A stretch of DNA of 64,000 nt from Micromonospora echinaurantiaca (GCF_900090235.1 NZ_LT607750.1:2492501-2556500), one strand, 5' to 3'; counted from the stretch's first letter, positions 13,793 through 22,774 are shown. Notes: generated by a model not told the origin, from the sequence alone. Numbers and translations are program-made.

Positions 13793-16700
13793 CTACCTTT
13801 CGTAGGTGGCGAGGAGCGCGGCGGCCTCGTCCTCGGAGATCGCGTCGAGCCGGGCGACCAGCAGCCGTTCGACCTGGACGGCCAGTTCGGCGACGGTGGG
13901 GTGGGCGAAGAGCATGTAGACCGGGACGTCCACGTCCAGGACCGCGCCGATGCGGGCGACGGCCCGGCTGGCCAGCAGCGAGTGCCCGCCCCGGTCGAAG
14001 AAGTTGTCGTGCACGCCGAGCGAGGCGACGCCGAGCACCTCGGCCCAGGCCGCGGCGACCAGTTCCTCGGCGCCGGTGCGCGGGGCGGTGACGGCCGGCG
14101 GCGCGTCGTCGGCGTCGGCCGGGTCGGGCAGCGCGGCGACGTCGAGCTTGCCGCTGGGCATCAGCGGCAGGGCGTCGAGGGTGACGAAGGCGGTCGGCAC
14201 CAGGTGACCGGGCAGGACGGCCCGCAGCCCGGCGCGCAGCCGCGCCGGGTCGGCGTCGCCGGTGAGGTAGCCGACCAGCCGGTGCCCGCCGTGGCCGTCG
14301 GGGCGTACGGCCACCGCGGCCTGGTCGACGCCGGGCTGGGCGCGCAGCGCGGTCTCGATCTCGCCGAGCTCCACCCGCGCGCCGTTGACCTTCACCTGCC
14401 GGTCGAGCCGCTCCAGGAACTCCAGCGTCCCGTCCGAGCGCCAGCGACAGCGGTCGCCGGTGCGGTACAGCCGGGCGCCGGGCGGACCGAACGGGTCGGG
14501 CACGAACGCGGCCGCGGTGTCGGCGGGGCGGCGCAGGTAGCCGCGGCCGACCGGGCCGCCGCCGATGTGCAGGTGCCCCGGCACGCCCACCGGGACCGGG
14601 TCGCCCCGCTCGTCGAGCACGTGCAGCCGCGCGCCGGGCATCGGCACGCCGATCGGCACCGCGCCGGCCGGGTCGGCGCCCGGGGGCACCGTGTGCGCGG
14701 AAACCGCGATGGTCGTCTCGGTCGGCCCGTAGAGGTTGTGCAGCGGCACGGCGCGCACCGCCCCGAGGTCGGCGGCCAGGTCGCCGTCGAGCTGCTCGCC
14801 GATGCAGACCACCTGCCGCAGGTCGGTCGCCTCGGTCAGGCCGGCGTGGCCGACCAGGTGCCGCAGCACCGTCGGTACGCAGGACAGCAGGGTGACCCGT
14901 TCGCGGCGGAGGGTGTCGAGCACCGCGTCGGGGTCGAGCGCGCCCTGCTCGGGCGCGATCACCAGGGTGGCGCCGGCCACCAGGGCCGGGTAGACCTCCT
15001 GGCCGAACAGGTCGAAGCTGGGGGAGGCGAGCACCAGCAGCCGGTCGGCGGGGGTGAGCGCGTGCTGCCGGGCGAACCAGGTGGCGTGCGCGGCGAGCGA
15101 ATGGTGCTCGATCATCGCGCCCTTGGGCCGGCCGGTGGAGCCGGAGGTGTGGATCACGTAGGCGAGGCCGTGCGGGTGCACCGGCGCGGGCGCGGCGTCG
15201 TCCGGGTCCGGGCCGCCGTCGAGGTCGTCGGTCAGGATCGTGCGGTACGCCCCGGCCGGCAGCGCGTCGGCGACCGCGGCGGAGGTGACCACCACCGTGG
15301 CGGCCGTGTCGGTGACCAGGTGGGTGAGCCGCTGCGCCGGGTAGCCGGGGTCCAGGGGCACGTACGCCGCGCCGGCCCGCAGCACCGCCAGCATCGCCAC
15401 CACCACGTCGGCGCCGCGGGGCAGCGCCACCCCGACCAGCCGCTCGGGGCCGACGCCGAGGGCCCGCAGCCGGGCGGCCAGCCGGCCGGCGCGGTCGTCG
15501 ATCTGCCGGTAGGTCAGCGACCGGCCGGCGTCGCGGATGGCGACCGCGTCGGGGGTGCGGGTGGCGTGCGCGCGGATCAGCTCGACCACCCCGGGGCCGG
15601 CCGGTGGCGGCGGCGGGCCGGCGGCCCAGCCGGTGACGAGCAGGGCGCGTTCGGCGGCGGGCAGCAGCGGCAGGGCGGACAGCGGCCGGTCGGGCCGGGC
15701 CAGGCCGCCGCGCAGCAGGGTCAGCCAGCGCGCGACGATCCGCCGCGCGGTGTCGGCGTCGAACAGGTCGCTGCGGTACTCCAGCCGCCCGGCGGTGTCG
15801 CTGACCTCCAGCAGCAGTTCCTCGCGGGCCACCCCGTTGCTGGTGCTCAGCCCCACCTGGCCGAGATGGTTGAAGCCGAGCTGGTAAAGCGGCTGCACGC
15901 CGGGCAGTCGGGGCGGGTTGAGCGCCTCGACGAGCCGGGGCAGCGGCAGGTCCTGGTGTTCCCAGGCCGACAGCATCGTCTCCCGGACCCGGCCAATCAG
16001 CTCGCCGAAGCTCGGGTCGCCGGTCAGGTCGACGCGCAGCACCAGCGTGTTGACGAACATGCCGATCAGCGGCGCCAGCTCGGGCCGGTTCCGCCCGGCG
16101 ACCGGCAGCCCGACGCACACCTGCGGGTCGCCGCTGAGCCGGTGCAGCAGCGCGGCGTAGCCGGCGAGCAGCACCATGGCGCTGCTGGCCGAGTGCCGGC
16201 GGCCGACCTCGGCGACGGTGTCGCGCAGCGGCCCGGGCAGGTCGAAGGTGACCTCCGCGCCCGGGCGTTCGGTGGCCGCCGTGCGGGGCCGGTCCGGCAG
16301 CAGCCCGTGCACCGGTGGGGCGTCGGCGAGCCGGTCGCGCCAGTACGCCAGGTCGGCCTCGGCGACGGCGCTGCTGGCCTGGTCGCGCTGCCACACCGCG
16401 TAGTCCGCGTACTGGATCTCCAGGGTGGGCAGGCGGGGCGCCCGCCGGTGCAGCGCGGCCTGGCACAGCTCCTCGACCTCCGCCTCGAGGATCGGCTGGG
16501 AGCTGCCGTCGAAGACTGTGTGGTGCGCGGTGAACAGCAGGGCGGGGCGCTGCGGCAGGTGCACCAGGCGGGCCCGCCACAGCGGCGCCTGGTGCAGCAC
16601 GAACGGGGCGGCCAGGTCGGCGGCGACGAGGTCGGCGAAGCGGGCCGAGCGTTCCGGCTCGGCCAGCCCGGACAGGTCGGTCTCGGCCAGTTCGATCGGC

Positions 16701-16945
16701 ACGTCGGCGTGCACGACCTGGGTCAGCGTGCCGTCGGCGGTGCGCAGCGCGGTGCGCAGCGGCTCGTGCCGGCGGGTCAGCTCGGTGAGCGCGGCGCGCA
16801 GCACGCCGGCGTCGGTGCCGGATGGCAGCAGGATCGGCGACCGCAGGTTGTACGCCGACGCCTCGGCGCCGAGCTGGCTGGCCAGCCAGATCCACTCCTG
16901 GGCGAAGGACGCGGCGAAGACGTACTCGTCGGACGTGGCCTGCAC
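13793..16945 (-). CDS. NRPS module C-A-T (first subunit)
   Basis: 1050 residues from GTG 16945, chosen because GGGGGGAA lies just upstream; ATG 16990 would add 15 residues but has no ribosome site. Condensation domain about 5-430 (HHTVFDG at 141-147), adenylation domain 455-935 (HTSGSTGRPKG, LDRQVKVNG), carrier domain 955-1030 with GGHSL (S989), and a short C-terminal tail ending in the E-D-E-A-A-A-L-L pattern seen at NRPS subunit junctions. My reading of the specificity code is D-L-Q-S-V-I-L-I-A-K, which matches no code I know. Because it begins with a C domain and no loading module lies nearby, it needs an acyl or aminoacyl donor supplied in trans. It is translated just before the Thr module gene. 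Confidence 0.92.
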   Translation of the reverse strand: MQATSDEYVFAASFAQEWIWLASQLGAEASAYNLRSPILLPSGTDAGVLRAALTELTRRHEPLRTALRTADGTLTQVVHADVPIELAETDLSGLAEPERSARFADLVAADLAAPFVLHQAPLWRARLVHLPQRPALLFTAHHTVFDGSSQPILEAEVEELCQAALHRRAPRLPTLEIQYADYAVWQRDQASSAVAEADLAYWRDRLADAPPVHGLLPDRPRTAATERPGAEVTFDLPGPLRDTVAEVGRRHSASSAMVLLAGYAALLHRLSGDPQVCVGLPVAGRNRPELAPLIGMFVNTLVLRVDLTGDPSFGELIGRVRETMLSAWEHQDLPLPRLVEALNPPRLPGVQPLYQLGFNHLGQVGLSTSNGVAREELLLEVSDTAGRLEYRSDLFDADTARRIVARWLTLLRGGLARPDRPLSALPLLPAAERALLVTGWAAGPPPPPAGPGVVELIRAHATRTPDAVAIRDAGRSLTYRQIDDRAGRLAARLRALGVGPERLVGVALPRGADVVVAMLAVLRAGAAYVPLDPGYPAQRLTHLVTDTAATVVVTSAAVADALPAGAYRTILTDDLDGGPDPDDAAPAPVHPHGLAYVIHTSGSTGRPKGAMIEHHSLAAHATWFARQHALTPADRLLVLASPSFDLFGQEVYPALVAGATLVIAPEQGALDPDAVLDTLRRERVTLLSCVPTVLRHLVGHAGLTEATDLRQVVCIGEQLDGDLAADLGAVRAVPLHNLYGPTETTIAVSAHTVPPGADPAGAVPIGVPMPGARLHVLDERGDPVPVGVPGHLHIGGGPVGRGYLRRPADTAAAFVPDPFGPPGARLYRTGDRCRWRSDGTLEFLERLDRQVKVNGARVELGEIETALRAQPGVDQAAVAVRPDGHGGHRLVGYLTGDADPARLRAGLRAVLPGHLVPTAFVTLDALPLMPSGKLDVAALPDPADADDAPPAVTAPRTGAEELVAAAWAEVLGVASLGVHDNFFDRGGHSLLASRAVARIGAVLDVDVPVYMLFAHPTVAELAVQVERLLVARLDAISEDEAAALLATYER

Positions 16946-17065
16946 CTGCGTTCCCCCCGCGGAATCCCCCCGACACGCCGGATCCCGCATCGGTCAGCGC
17001 CGATGCTATGGGCGGGCCGCGCCGGGATGCCTCCAGAGAATCGCCAGGAGTGCATGGAGGATCGC

Positions 17066-17082
17066 TCAGGGTAAATACCTGA
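17066..17082. promoter_or_regulatory. Palindromic site upstream of the NRPS genes
   Basis: TCAGG (17066-17070) and CCTGA (17078-17082) flank an AT-rich seven-base core, and GGTAAATACC-type symmetry lies inside (GGTA/TACC). It sits about 120 bases upstream of the NRPS start on an otherwise GC-rich background. It is a candidate operator; no regulator gene adjoins it. Confidence 0.35.
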
Positions 17083-17136
17083 ATGGACGGTTGATGAACG
17101 GGGAGTGTCCTGGGCCTGACAGCGGGTGCTGGCGCG

Positions 17137-18312
17137 TCAGCGGGTGGCGGCGTCGGCGGCCGGTTCGGCGGGGACGGCCGGGCCGGAGAGCCGGGCCAGC
17201 GCGGCCGCCAGGTCGGTGACCTGGCCGGCGAGTTGGGCGACCCGCTGCTGGCCGGCGTCGCGGTCGGCCTCGGCGGCGCGCAGCCGTACCGCCAGCTCGG
17301 CGAGCCGGTGTTCGGCAGCGGCGCTGGCCTGGCGGGCGGCGGCCAGTTCGGTGGTGAGGGCGTCCCGCTGGGCGGCGGCGGCCGCCAGCTCCGCGCGCAG
17401 CCGCCCGGCGGTGTCGACCGCCTCCTGCCGCGCGGCGTCGGCCTCGCGGGCGGCTGCCTCGGCGCGTTCCCGGGCGCGGTCGGCCCGTTCGTGGGCCCGT
17501 ACCGCGTCGGCGGCGCCGGCCCGCGCCCGCGCGGTGTCGGTACGGGCCTGTTCGATCTGGCGGCGCACGTCGGTGACCTCGGCCTGCCACCGCTCGGCGC
17601 GTTCGGCGGCCTCGGTGGCGGCCCGGGTGGCCCGGTCGGCGTCGGCGCGGGCGGTGTCGCGTTCGGCGGTCAGGTCGGTGACCCGGCGCCGCTCGGCGTC
17701 CCGTTCCGCGCGCACGGTACGCAGCTCGGTGCGGGCCGCGTCGCGGTCCCGCTCGGCCTGCACCCGCAGCGCCTCGGCCGCGCTGGCCACCCGGCGGGCC
17801 TCGTCCCGGGCCGCCTCGGCCTGCTCCGCCCGGTCGGCGTCCCGGCCGGCCCGGGCGACGGCCTGCTCGGCGCGCTGGCGAGCGGCGTCCCGGTCGGCCA
17901 GGGCCGCCCGCGCCTCCTCGCGGGCCTGCCCGGCCGCGGCGGTGGACTGGTCGGCCTCGCGGCGGGCCTCGTCGCGTTCGGCGTGCGCGGCGGCGACCTG
18001 GGCGGCTGCCTCGGCGCGCGCCTCGGCCAGTTGGCGTTCCACCCCGACCGGGGACAGCTCGGCGTGCAGCGCCTCGCTGAGCGTCTGCACGATCTGGTCG
18101 AGCCGGTCCACCGCCTCCCAGGTGCGGGCCACCTGCCCGGGCAGGCCGGGGGCGTTGCGGTGCCGCATCCGGTTGTTGCGGGAGGCCCGCTGGCAGGCGC
18201 CGTCGTTGTCCCGGCAGTAGCGGAACGGCCGGCCCGCGCCGGCGCGCTGGGGCACCGGGCGTCCACAGTGCGCGCAGGGACGGGTCTCGACGGGGGTGGG
18301 CTGGGCGTCCAT
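17137..18312 (-). CDS. Zinc-ribbon plus long coiled-coil protein, function unknown
   Basis: 391 residues. The N-terminus (13-40) carries a four-cysteine ribbon, C-A-H-C then C-R-D-N-D-G-A-C. Residues about 60-375 are an almost unbroken heptad-rich, Ala/Arg/Glu coiled coil without internal prolines, followed by a short Pro/Ala tail. The composition recalls KfrA/SMC-like scaffolding or DNA-organising proteins, but I cannot assign a function and there is no ATPase domain. It lies on the same strand 190 bases upstream of the NRPS genes; the gap with a palindrome suggests the NRPS genes have their own promoter. No signal peptide or membrane segment is visible, so it should be cytosolic. Confidence 0.75.
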   Translation of the reverse strand: MDAQPTPVETRPCAHCGRPVPQRAGAGRPFRYCRDNDGACQRASRNNRMRHRNAPGLPGQVARTWEAVDRLDQIVQTLSEALHAELSPVGVERQLAEARAEAAAQVAAAHAERDEARREADQSTAAAGQAREEARAALADRDAARQRAEQAVARAGRDADRAEQAEAARDEARRVASAAEALRVQAERDRDAARTELRTVRAERDAERRRVTDLTAERDTARADADRATRAATEAAERAERWQAEVTDVRRQIEQARTDTARARAGAADAVRAHERADRARERAEAAAREADAARQEAVDTAGRLRAELAAAAAQRDALTTELAAARQASAAAEHRLAELAVRLRAAEADRDAGQQRVAQLAGQVTDLAAALARLSGPAVPAEPAADAATR

Positions 18313-18414
18313 CGAGGGCGAAGTCTAGTGCCGCGCCGACCGGCGGCCCCGCGCCGGCCGTGCCGTCGGCCGCTCGGCTCCCGGCGTCGCCGCTTGGATC
18401 TCGCCGTGGGCGGC

Positions 18415-19764
18415 TCAGTTTCCGGCGCGGGCGGTGCGGTCCAGGGTGTAGCGGCGCTGCAGCAGCATGGCGGCGAGCATCGCCGCGGCGGGCAGCAGGC
18501 CGAAGCCGTAGCGGACGGCGGCCAGCGCGGAGTCCGGCTGGACGACCGTCTCGCCGGCCACGGACGCGACGAAGCCGCCGCCGGCCAGGCACAGGGCGTA
18601 GAGGTACGGGCCGAGCGCCGCGCCGGTGGCCTCGGTGGCCGTCCAGACACCCGTGTAGGTGCCCGCGCCCACCCCGGTGCCGGCCCGGATCACGTCCGGG
18701 ACCATGGAGAACGGCAGCAACTGCATGCCGGCGAACGCGATCCCCAGCACCGCCACCGCGCCGACCAGCAGCGGCAGCCCGGCCGGGCGACCCACCGCGA
18801 GCACCAGCGAGCCGGCGGCGAACGCGCCCTGCGCGGCCAGCAGCGCCCGCTGCTTGCCGACCCGGCGGGCCACCGCCAGCCAGGCCGGGGTGACCAGCAG
18901 CGCCGGCGCCACGAACGCGGCCACCAGCACGGTGGTCAGCCCGGCCCGCCCCAGCTCGTACTCGGCGTAGTAGGGCACGCCGGCGAGGACCAGGTGGGTG
19001 GTGGTGGACATGGCCAGGTACGCGGCGACCAGCCAGCGGAACTGCCGGTCCCGCAGCGCCGCGCCCAGCGCCCGCCAGCCGCCCTCGTGCGCCGGTGCCG
19101 ACGCCGCGGCGACCCGGCGCAGCCGGCCGATGCCGGCCACCCCGACCAGCATGGCGGCGAGCATGCCGACCGCGAGCAGCAGACCCATCCGCTGGTAGCC
19201 GTCGCGGGTGGCCGCGTCGCCGCCGGCCAGCAGGGGCGCCAGCAGCCCGGACACCAGGATGCCGAGGGTGAGCACGACCATCCGGAAGGCCATCAGCCGG
19301 GTGCGCTCGTGGTAGCCGATCCGCAGGTCGGCGGGGGTGGCCAGGTAGGGCACCTGGTACGCGGCGAAGAGCAGGTTGCCGGCGACGAAGGCGACCGCCA
19401 CCCAGGCGGCGGCCGGTGCGCCGGTCAGCCCGCCGGGCACCGCGAAGAGCGCGGCGAACGCGGCCGGCAGCGCGCAGCCGATCAGCAGCAGCCGGCGCCG
19501 GTCACCGCGGCGGGCCTGTTCGACGTCGCAGCGGTGCCCGATCCACGGATGCAGCAGGACGTCGGCGACCTTCGGCAGCAGCAGCGCCAGGCCGGCCAGC
19601 CAGGGCGCCACGGCCAGCACGTCGGTCAGGAAGTAGAGCAGCAGCAGGCCGGGGACGGTCACCCAGACGCCCATGCCGAGCGAGCCGGTGGCGAAGCCGG
19701 CCAGCGGCCCGCGCGGCAGCGTGGTCCCCTCGCCGGTGGCCGGCTGGTGGTCGAGCCCGGTCAT
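18415..19764 (-). CDS. MFS transporter of the GPH (glycoside-pentoside-hexuronide) type
   Basis: 449 residues from ATG 19764, which follows an ideal GGAGG. Twelve hydrophobic segments are apparent, with LADV-like G-x-x-x-D-x-x-x-x-P features (LLPKVADVLLHPWIGHRCD) of sodium/melibiose-type transporters. Substrate unknown. It is divergent from a TetR gene with 63 bases between the start codons, and that gap contains an inverted repeat matching another one in front of the monooxygenase gene. It is therefore probably the TetR-controlled pump or uptake system for the compound handled by the FMO/SDR operon. Confidence 0.85.
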   Translation of the reverse strand: MTGLDHQPATGEGTTLPRGPLAGFATGSLGMGVWVTVPGLLLLYFLTDVLAVAPWLAGLALLLPKVADVLLHPWIGHRCDVEQARRGDRRRLLLIGCALPAAFAALFAVPGGLTGAPAAAWVAVAFVAGNLLFAAYQVPYLATPADLRIGYHERTRLMAFRMVVLTLGILVSGLLAPLLAGGDAATRDGYQRMGLLLAVGMLAAMLVGVAGIGRLRRVAAASAPAHEGGWRALGAALRDRQFRWLVAAYLAMSTTTHLVLAGVPYYAEYELGRAGLTTVLVAAFVAPALLVTPAWLAVARRVGKQRALLAAQGAFAAGSLVLAVGRPAGLPLLVGAVAVLGIAFAGMQLLPFSMVPDVIRAGTGVGAGTYTGVWTATEATGAALGPYLYALCLAGGGFVASVAGETVVQPDSALAAVRYGFGLLPAAAMLAAMLLQRRYTLDRTARAGN

Positions 19765-19796
19765 CGCCGCCTCCTGTCCGGGCCCACGCCCGCGCC

Positions 19797-19816
19797 AATC
19801 CAACGGATGCTGGATT
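19797..19816. promoter_or_regulatory. TetR-type operator 1 (divergent MFS/TetR promoter region)
   Basis: AATCCA, eight bases, TGGATT: a perfect 6-bp inverted repeat between the divergent MFS and TetR starts. The same half-sites with the same spacing occur at 20508-20527. Read on the opposite strand, the two 20-mers agree at about 16 positions, so one protein should bind both. Confidence 0.75.
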
Positions 19817-19827
19817 GTAGGGGCAGA

Positions 19828-20484
19828 ATGGCGGCCATGACCATGCCCCGACGCCGCCCGGGCCGGCCCCGGCGGGAGGAGACCCGACCGACCCGCGAGC
19901 TGGTGCTCACCGTGGCCACCCGGCTCTTCGCCGAGCGGGGGTTCGACGCCGTCGGGCTGCGCGACGTGGCGGCGGCCGCCGGCGTCGACGTGGCCACCGT
20001 CTCCCACCACACGGGCACCAAGGCGCAGCTCTACGACGCCTGTTTCGCCCGGGTCTTCGCCGCCGAGCGTCAGGTGCTGGAGGCGGCGGCCGAGCGGGCC
20101 CGTAGCGCGTTGCCGGCCGGCCCGGAGGCGGCCCGGCGGGCCCTGCACGACCTGGTCGACGTCTTCGTCGACTTCCTCGAGGACCGGCCGGAGACCACCG
20201 CGCTGTGGCTGCGCCGCTGGCTGGAGCCGCACCGGCACGCCGAGCTCGACGAGCGGTACGCCGCGCCGCTGTACCGGCTGGTGGCCGAGCTGCTCACCGC
20301 CGCCGCGGCGGCCGGCACGCTGGTCGAGCCGACCCCCCACATCACCGTGCGCAGCCTGGTCTGGGCGGTGCACGGGCACGTGGTGGCCCTGGCGGCGGCC
20401 TCGTCCGGGGCCCGGGAGCGGCGGGAGTTCCGGATGTTCGTGCACCGGTTCCTGGACGGCCTGTACGGCCCGGCCGGCTCTTGA
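19828..20484 (+). CDS. TetR/AcrR family transcriptional regulator
   Basis: 218 residues from ATG 19828 (ATGs at 19837 and 19843 are possible). After a basic arm (RRRPGRPRREE) the TetR helix-turn-helix region is clear: L-x-x-A-T-R-L-F-A-E-R-G-F-D-A-V-G-L-R-D-V-A-A-A-A-G-V, then T-V-S-H-H-T-G-T-K-A-Q-L-Y-D-A. The C-terminal ligand domain is typical length and unassigned. It is divergent from the MFS gene and 60 bases upstream of the FMO/SDR operon. Two near-identical inverted repeats, one in each promoter, predict autoregulation and control of both neighbours. Confidence 0.92.
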   Translation: MAAMTMPRRRPGRPRREETRPTRELVLTVATRLFAERGFDAVGLRDVAAAAGVDVATVSHHTGTKAQLYDACFARVFAAERQVLEAAAERARSALPAGPEAARRALHDLVDVFVDFLEDRPETTALWLRRWLEPHRHAELDERYAAPLYRLVAELLTAAAAAGTLVEPTPHITVRSLVWAVHGHVVALAAASSGARERREFRMFVHRFLDGLYGPAGS

Positions 20485-20507
20485 CGGGGGAACCCCGACC
20501 CGGCCAT

Positions 20508-20527
20508 TATCCATCAGTCGTTGGATT
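20508..20527. promoter_or_regulatory. TetR-type operator 2 (FMO/SDR operon promoter)
   Basis: TATCCA, eight bases, TGGATT. The half-sites ATCCA/TGGAT and spacing equal those of operator 1 at 19797-19816. The site ends 17 bases before the monooxygenase start codon, where a bound repressor would block transcription. Confidence 0.75.
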
Positions 20528-20544
20528 AACGTCGGGAGGCGGGA

Positions 20545-21888
20545 ATGGGCGGGCAGCCGAGGGTGGCGGTGATCGGCGCCGGGGCGGCCGGACTGGCGAG
20601 CCTCAAGGCCCTCGCCGACGTCGGCGTGCCGGCGGTCTGCTTCGAGGCCGCCGACCAGGTCGGCGGCCTCTGGGTGTACGGTGCGCCCGGGTCGCCCGCG
20701 TACCGCACCCTGCACCTGAACACCAGCCGGCGGCGCACCGAGTTCGCCGACCACCCGATGCCCGAGGACTGGCCGGACTACCCCGACCACACCCGCATCG
20801 CCGGATACCTCGCCGACTACGCGCACCGGTTCGGGCTGCTCGACTCCGTCCGGCTGCGGCACACCGTCGAGCGCGTCGTGCCGGACCCGGGCGGCACCTG
20901 GACGGTGCACGCCACCGGGCCGGACGGGCCGGTCGCCGTCACCGTCGAGGCGGTGGTGGTCGCCAACGGCCACAACCGGGTGCCCAAGCCGCCCAGCCCC
21001 GGCTACCCCGGCACCTGCACCGCCGAGCAGTGGCACAGCCACGACTACCGGGGGCCGGAGCAGCTCGCCGGCCGCCGCGTGCTGGTCGTCGGGGGCGGCA
21101 ACTCGGCGATGGACATCGCCGTCGACGCCTCGTACGCGGCCGCCCGCACCCTGCTGTCGCTGCGCCGGGGCGTCTGGGTGGTGCCGAAGTACCTGCTCGG
21201 CCGCCCGTCGGACACCCTCAACGGGGCGCTGGCCCGGCGGCTGCCGTGGCGGCTGCGGCAACGGATCAGCCAGCTGACCCTCACCGCCACCGTCGGCCCG
21301 CCCACCCGGTACGGCCTGCCCGCCCCGACCCACGGCTTCCTGCAGGACCACCCCACCCTCTCCGACGGGCTGCTGTCCCGGCTGACCCACGGCGACATCG
21401 AGGCCCGCCCCGGCATCGCCCGCTTCGACGGCGACCGGGTGGAGTTCACCGACGGCCGCAGCGACGAGATCGACCTCGTCGTCTGGTGCACCGGCTACCG
21501 GGTGGAGATCCCGTTCCTCGACCCGGCGCTGCTCGGCGACGGCGCGGAGACCCTGCCGCTGTACCGGCACGTGTTCCACCCCGACGCGCCCGGTCTGCTC
21601 TTCGTCGGCCTGATGCAGTCCACCGGGGCGGCGTTCCCGCTGGTCGAGGCGCAGGCCCGACTCGTCGCCGGGCACCTCGCCGGCCGGTACGCGCTGCCCG
21701 ACCCGCAGACCCAACGGGCCGCCAGCCGGGCCGAGTTGCGGGCGGCGACCGCCCGGTGGGGCCAGCGCCGGCCGGCGATGCGGGTGGACTTCGACGCGTA
21801 CCTTGCCGAGCTGGGCCGGGAACTGGCCGCTGGCGCACGCCGAGCCCGCTCGACCGCCGCGGCGGCGCGCCCGGGAGCCCGGCCGTGA
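20545..21888 (+). CDS. Flavin-containing monooxygenase (FMO/Baeyer-Villiger-like)
   Basis: 447 residues from ATG 20545 with GGGAGG upstream. FAD-binding GAGAAGL near residues 11-17, then F-E-A-A-D-Q-V-G-G-L-W. An FMO-type linker motif (W-H-S-H-D-Y-R-G-P-E) precedes the second, NADPH-binding Rossmann site VVGGGNSAMD near 189-198, and an A-N-G-H stretch stands in the FATGY position. The order and length fit class B flavoprotein monooxygenases that oxygenate N, S or ketone groups using NADPH and O2. It overlaps the SDR gene by four bases, so the two are translationally coupled, and a TetR operator lies before it. Substrate unknown. Confidence 0.88.
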   Translation: MGGQPRVAVIGAGAAGLASLKALADVGVPAVCFEAADQVGGLWVYGAPGSPAYRTLHLNTSRRRTEFADHPMPEDWPDYPDHTRIAGYLADYAHRFGLLDSVRLRHTVERVVPDPGGTWTVHATGPDGPVAVTVEAVVVANGHNRVPKPPSPGYPGTCTAEQWHSHDYRGPEQLAGRRVLVVGGGNSAMDIAVDASYAAARTLLSLRRGVWVVPKYLLGRPSDTLNGALARRLPWRLRQRISQLTLTATVGPPTRYGLPAPTHGFLQDHPTLSDGLLSRLTHGDIEARPGIARFDGDRVEFTDGRSDEIDLVVWCTGYRVEIPFLDPALLGDGAETLPLYRHVFHPDAPGLLFVGLMQSTGAAFPLVEAQARLVAGHLAGRYALPDPQTQRAASRAELRAATARWGQRRPAMRVDFDAYLAELGRELAAGARRARSTAAAARPGARP

Positions 21889-22709
21889 GCCGGCTGGCCG
21901 GCCGGCGGGTGCTGGTCACCGGGGCGGACGGCACCTTCGGGCGGCACCTCGGCGCCGCGCTGACCGCCGCCGGCGCCCGGGTCGTCGGGCTCGACCTGCA
22001 CGGCTCGCCGGACGGCGACGTCCCGGTGCTGCGCTGCGACCTGACCGACCCGGCGGCCGTGCCGCCGGCGGTACGCGCCGCCGTCGACCGGCTCGGCGGG
22101 CTGGACCTGCTGGTCAACAACGCCGGCGTCGGCGGGCCGGCCCCGGCCGAGCTGCCACCCGACGCGGTGGTGCGCCAGCAGCTCGAGGTGAACCTGCTGG
22201 CCGCCTGGCGGACCACCGCGGCGGCGCTGCCCGACCTGGTCGCCGCGCGCGGCCGGGTGATCTTCGTGGCCAGCCGGATGGCCGTGCTGCCGCTGCCGCT
22301 GGCCGCCGCCTACGGGGTCAGCAAACGCGCCCTGGTCGCGTACGCCGACGCGCTGCGCCACGAGGTCGGCACCCACGTCGGGGTCAGCGTCGTCTACCCG
22401 AGCATGGTGGCCTCGCCGATCCACGACAGCACCGCCGAGGCCGGGCTGTCGCTGCGGGGCGTGTCCCGCCCGGAGCCGGTGCAGGGGGTGGTCCGGGCCA
22501 TCCAGCGCGCCGCCACCGCCCGCCGGGCCCCCCGGGACGTGGCCACCACCCGCCGGGGACGGCTGGAACTGGCGCTCGCCCGGCACGCGCCCGGCCTGGC
22601 CGACCGGCTCGTACGCCGAACCGTGGCCGCCCGGATCGCGGCCGGCGACCTGGACGCCGCGCCGCTGGCCGCCGGCATGGTCCGCCGGCACCACGACACC
22701 GCCCGCTGA
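21885..22709 (+). CDS. Short-chain dehydrogenase/reductase
   Basis: 274 residues from GTG 21885, overlapping the monooxygenase stop in a GTGA. Cofactor motif TGADGTFG near the N-terminus, then N-N-A-G, catalytic serine in FVASRMA, and Y-G-V-S-K carrying the Tyr-Lys pair. The D-L-H-G after strand 2 favours NAD(H). It should oxidise or reduce the alcohol/ketone counterpart of the substrate of the coupled monooxygenase. A C-terminal extension of about 50 basic residues exceeds the usual 250-residue SDR and is probably a membrane-associating or regulatory tail, as in other SDRs found beside FMO genes. Confidence 0.88.
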   Translation: MSRLAGRRVLVTGADGTFGRHLGAALTAAGARVVGLDLHGSPDGDVPVLRCDLTDPAAVPPAVRAAVDRLGGLDLLVNNAGVGGPAPAELPPDAVVRQQLEVNLLAAWRTTAAALPDLVAARGRVIFVASRMAVLPLPLAAAYGVSKRALVAYADALRHEVGTHVGVSVVYPSMVASPIHDSTAEAGLSLRGVSRPEPVQGVVRAIQRAATARRAPRDVATTRRGRLELALARHAPGLADRLVRRTVAARIAAGDLDAAPLAAGMVRRHHDTAR

Positions 22710-22774
22710 CCCCACCGGCCGGTCGGCTCGGGACGTGGCGACCGTGGCCCGGGACCGGTCGGCGGCGACCCGGG

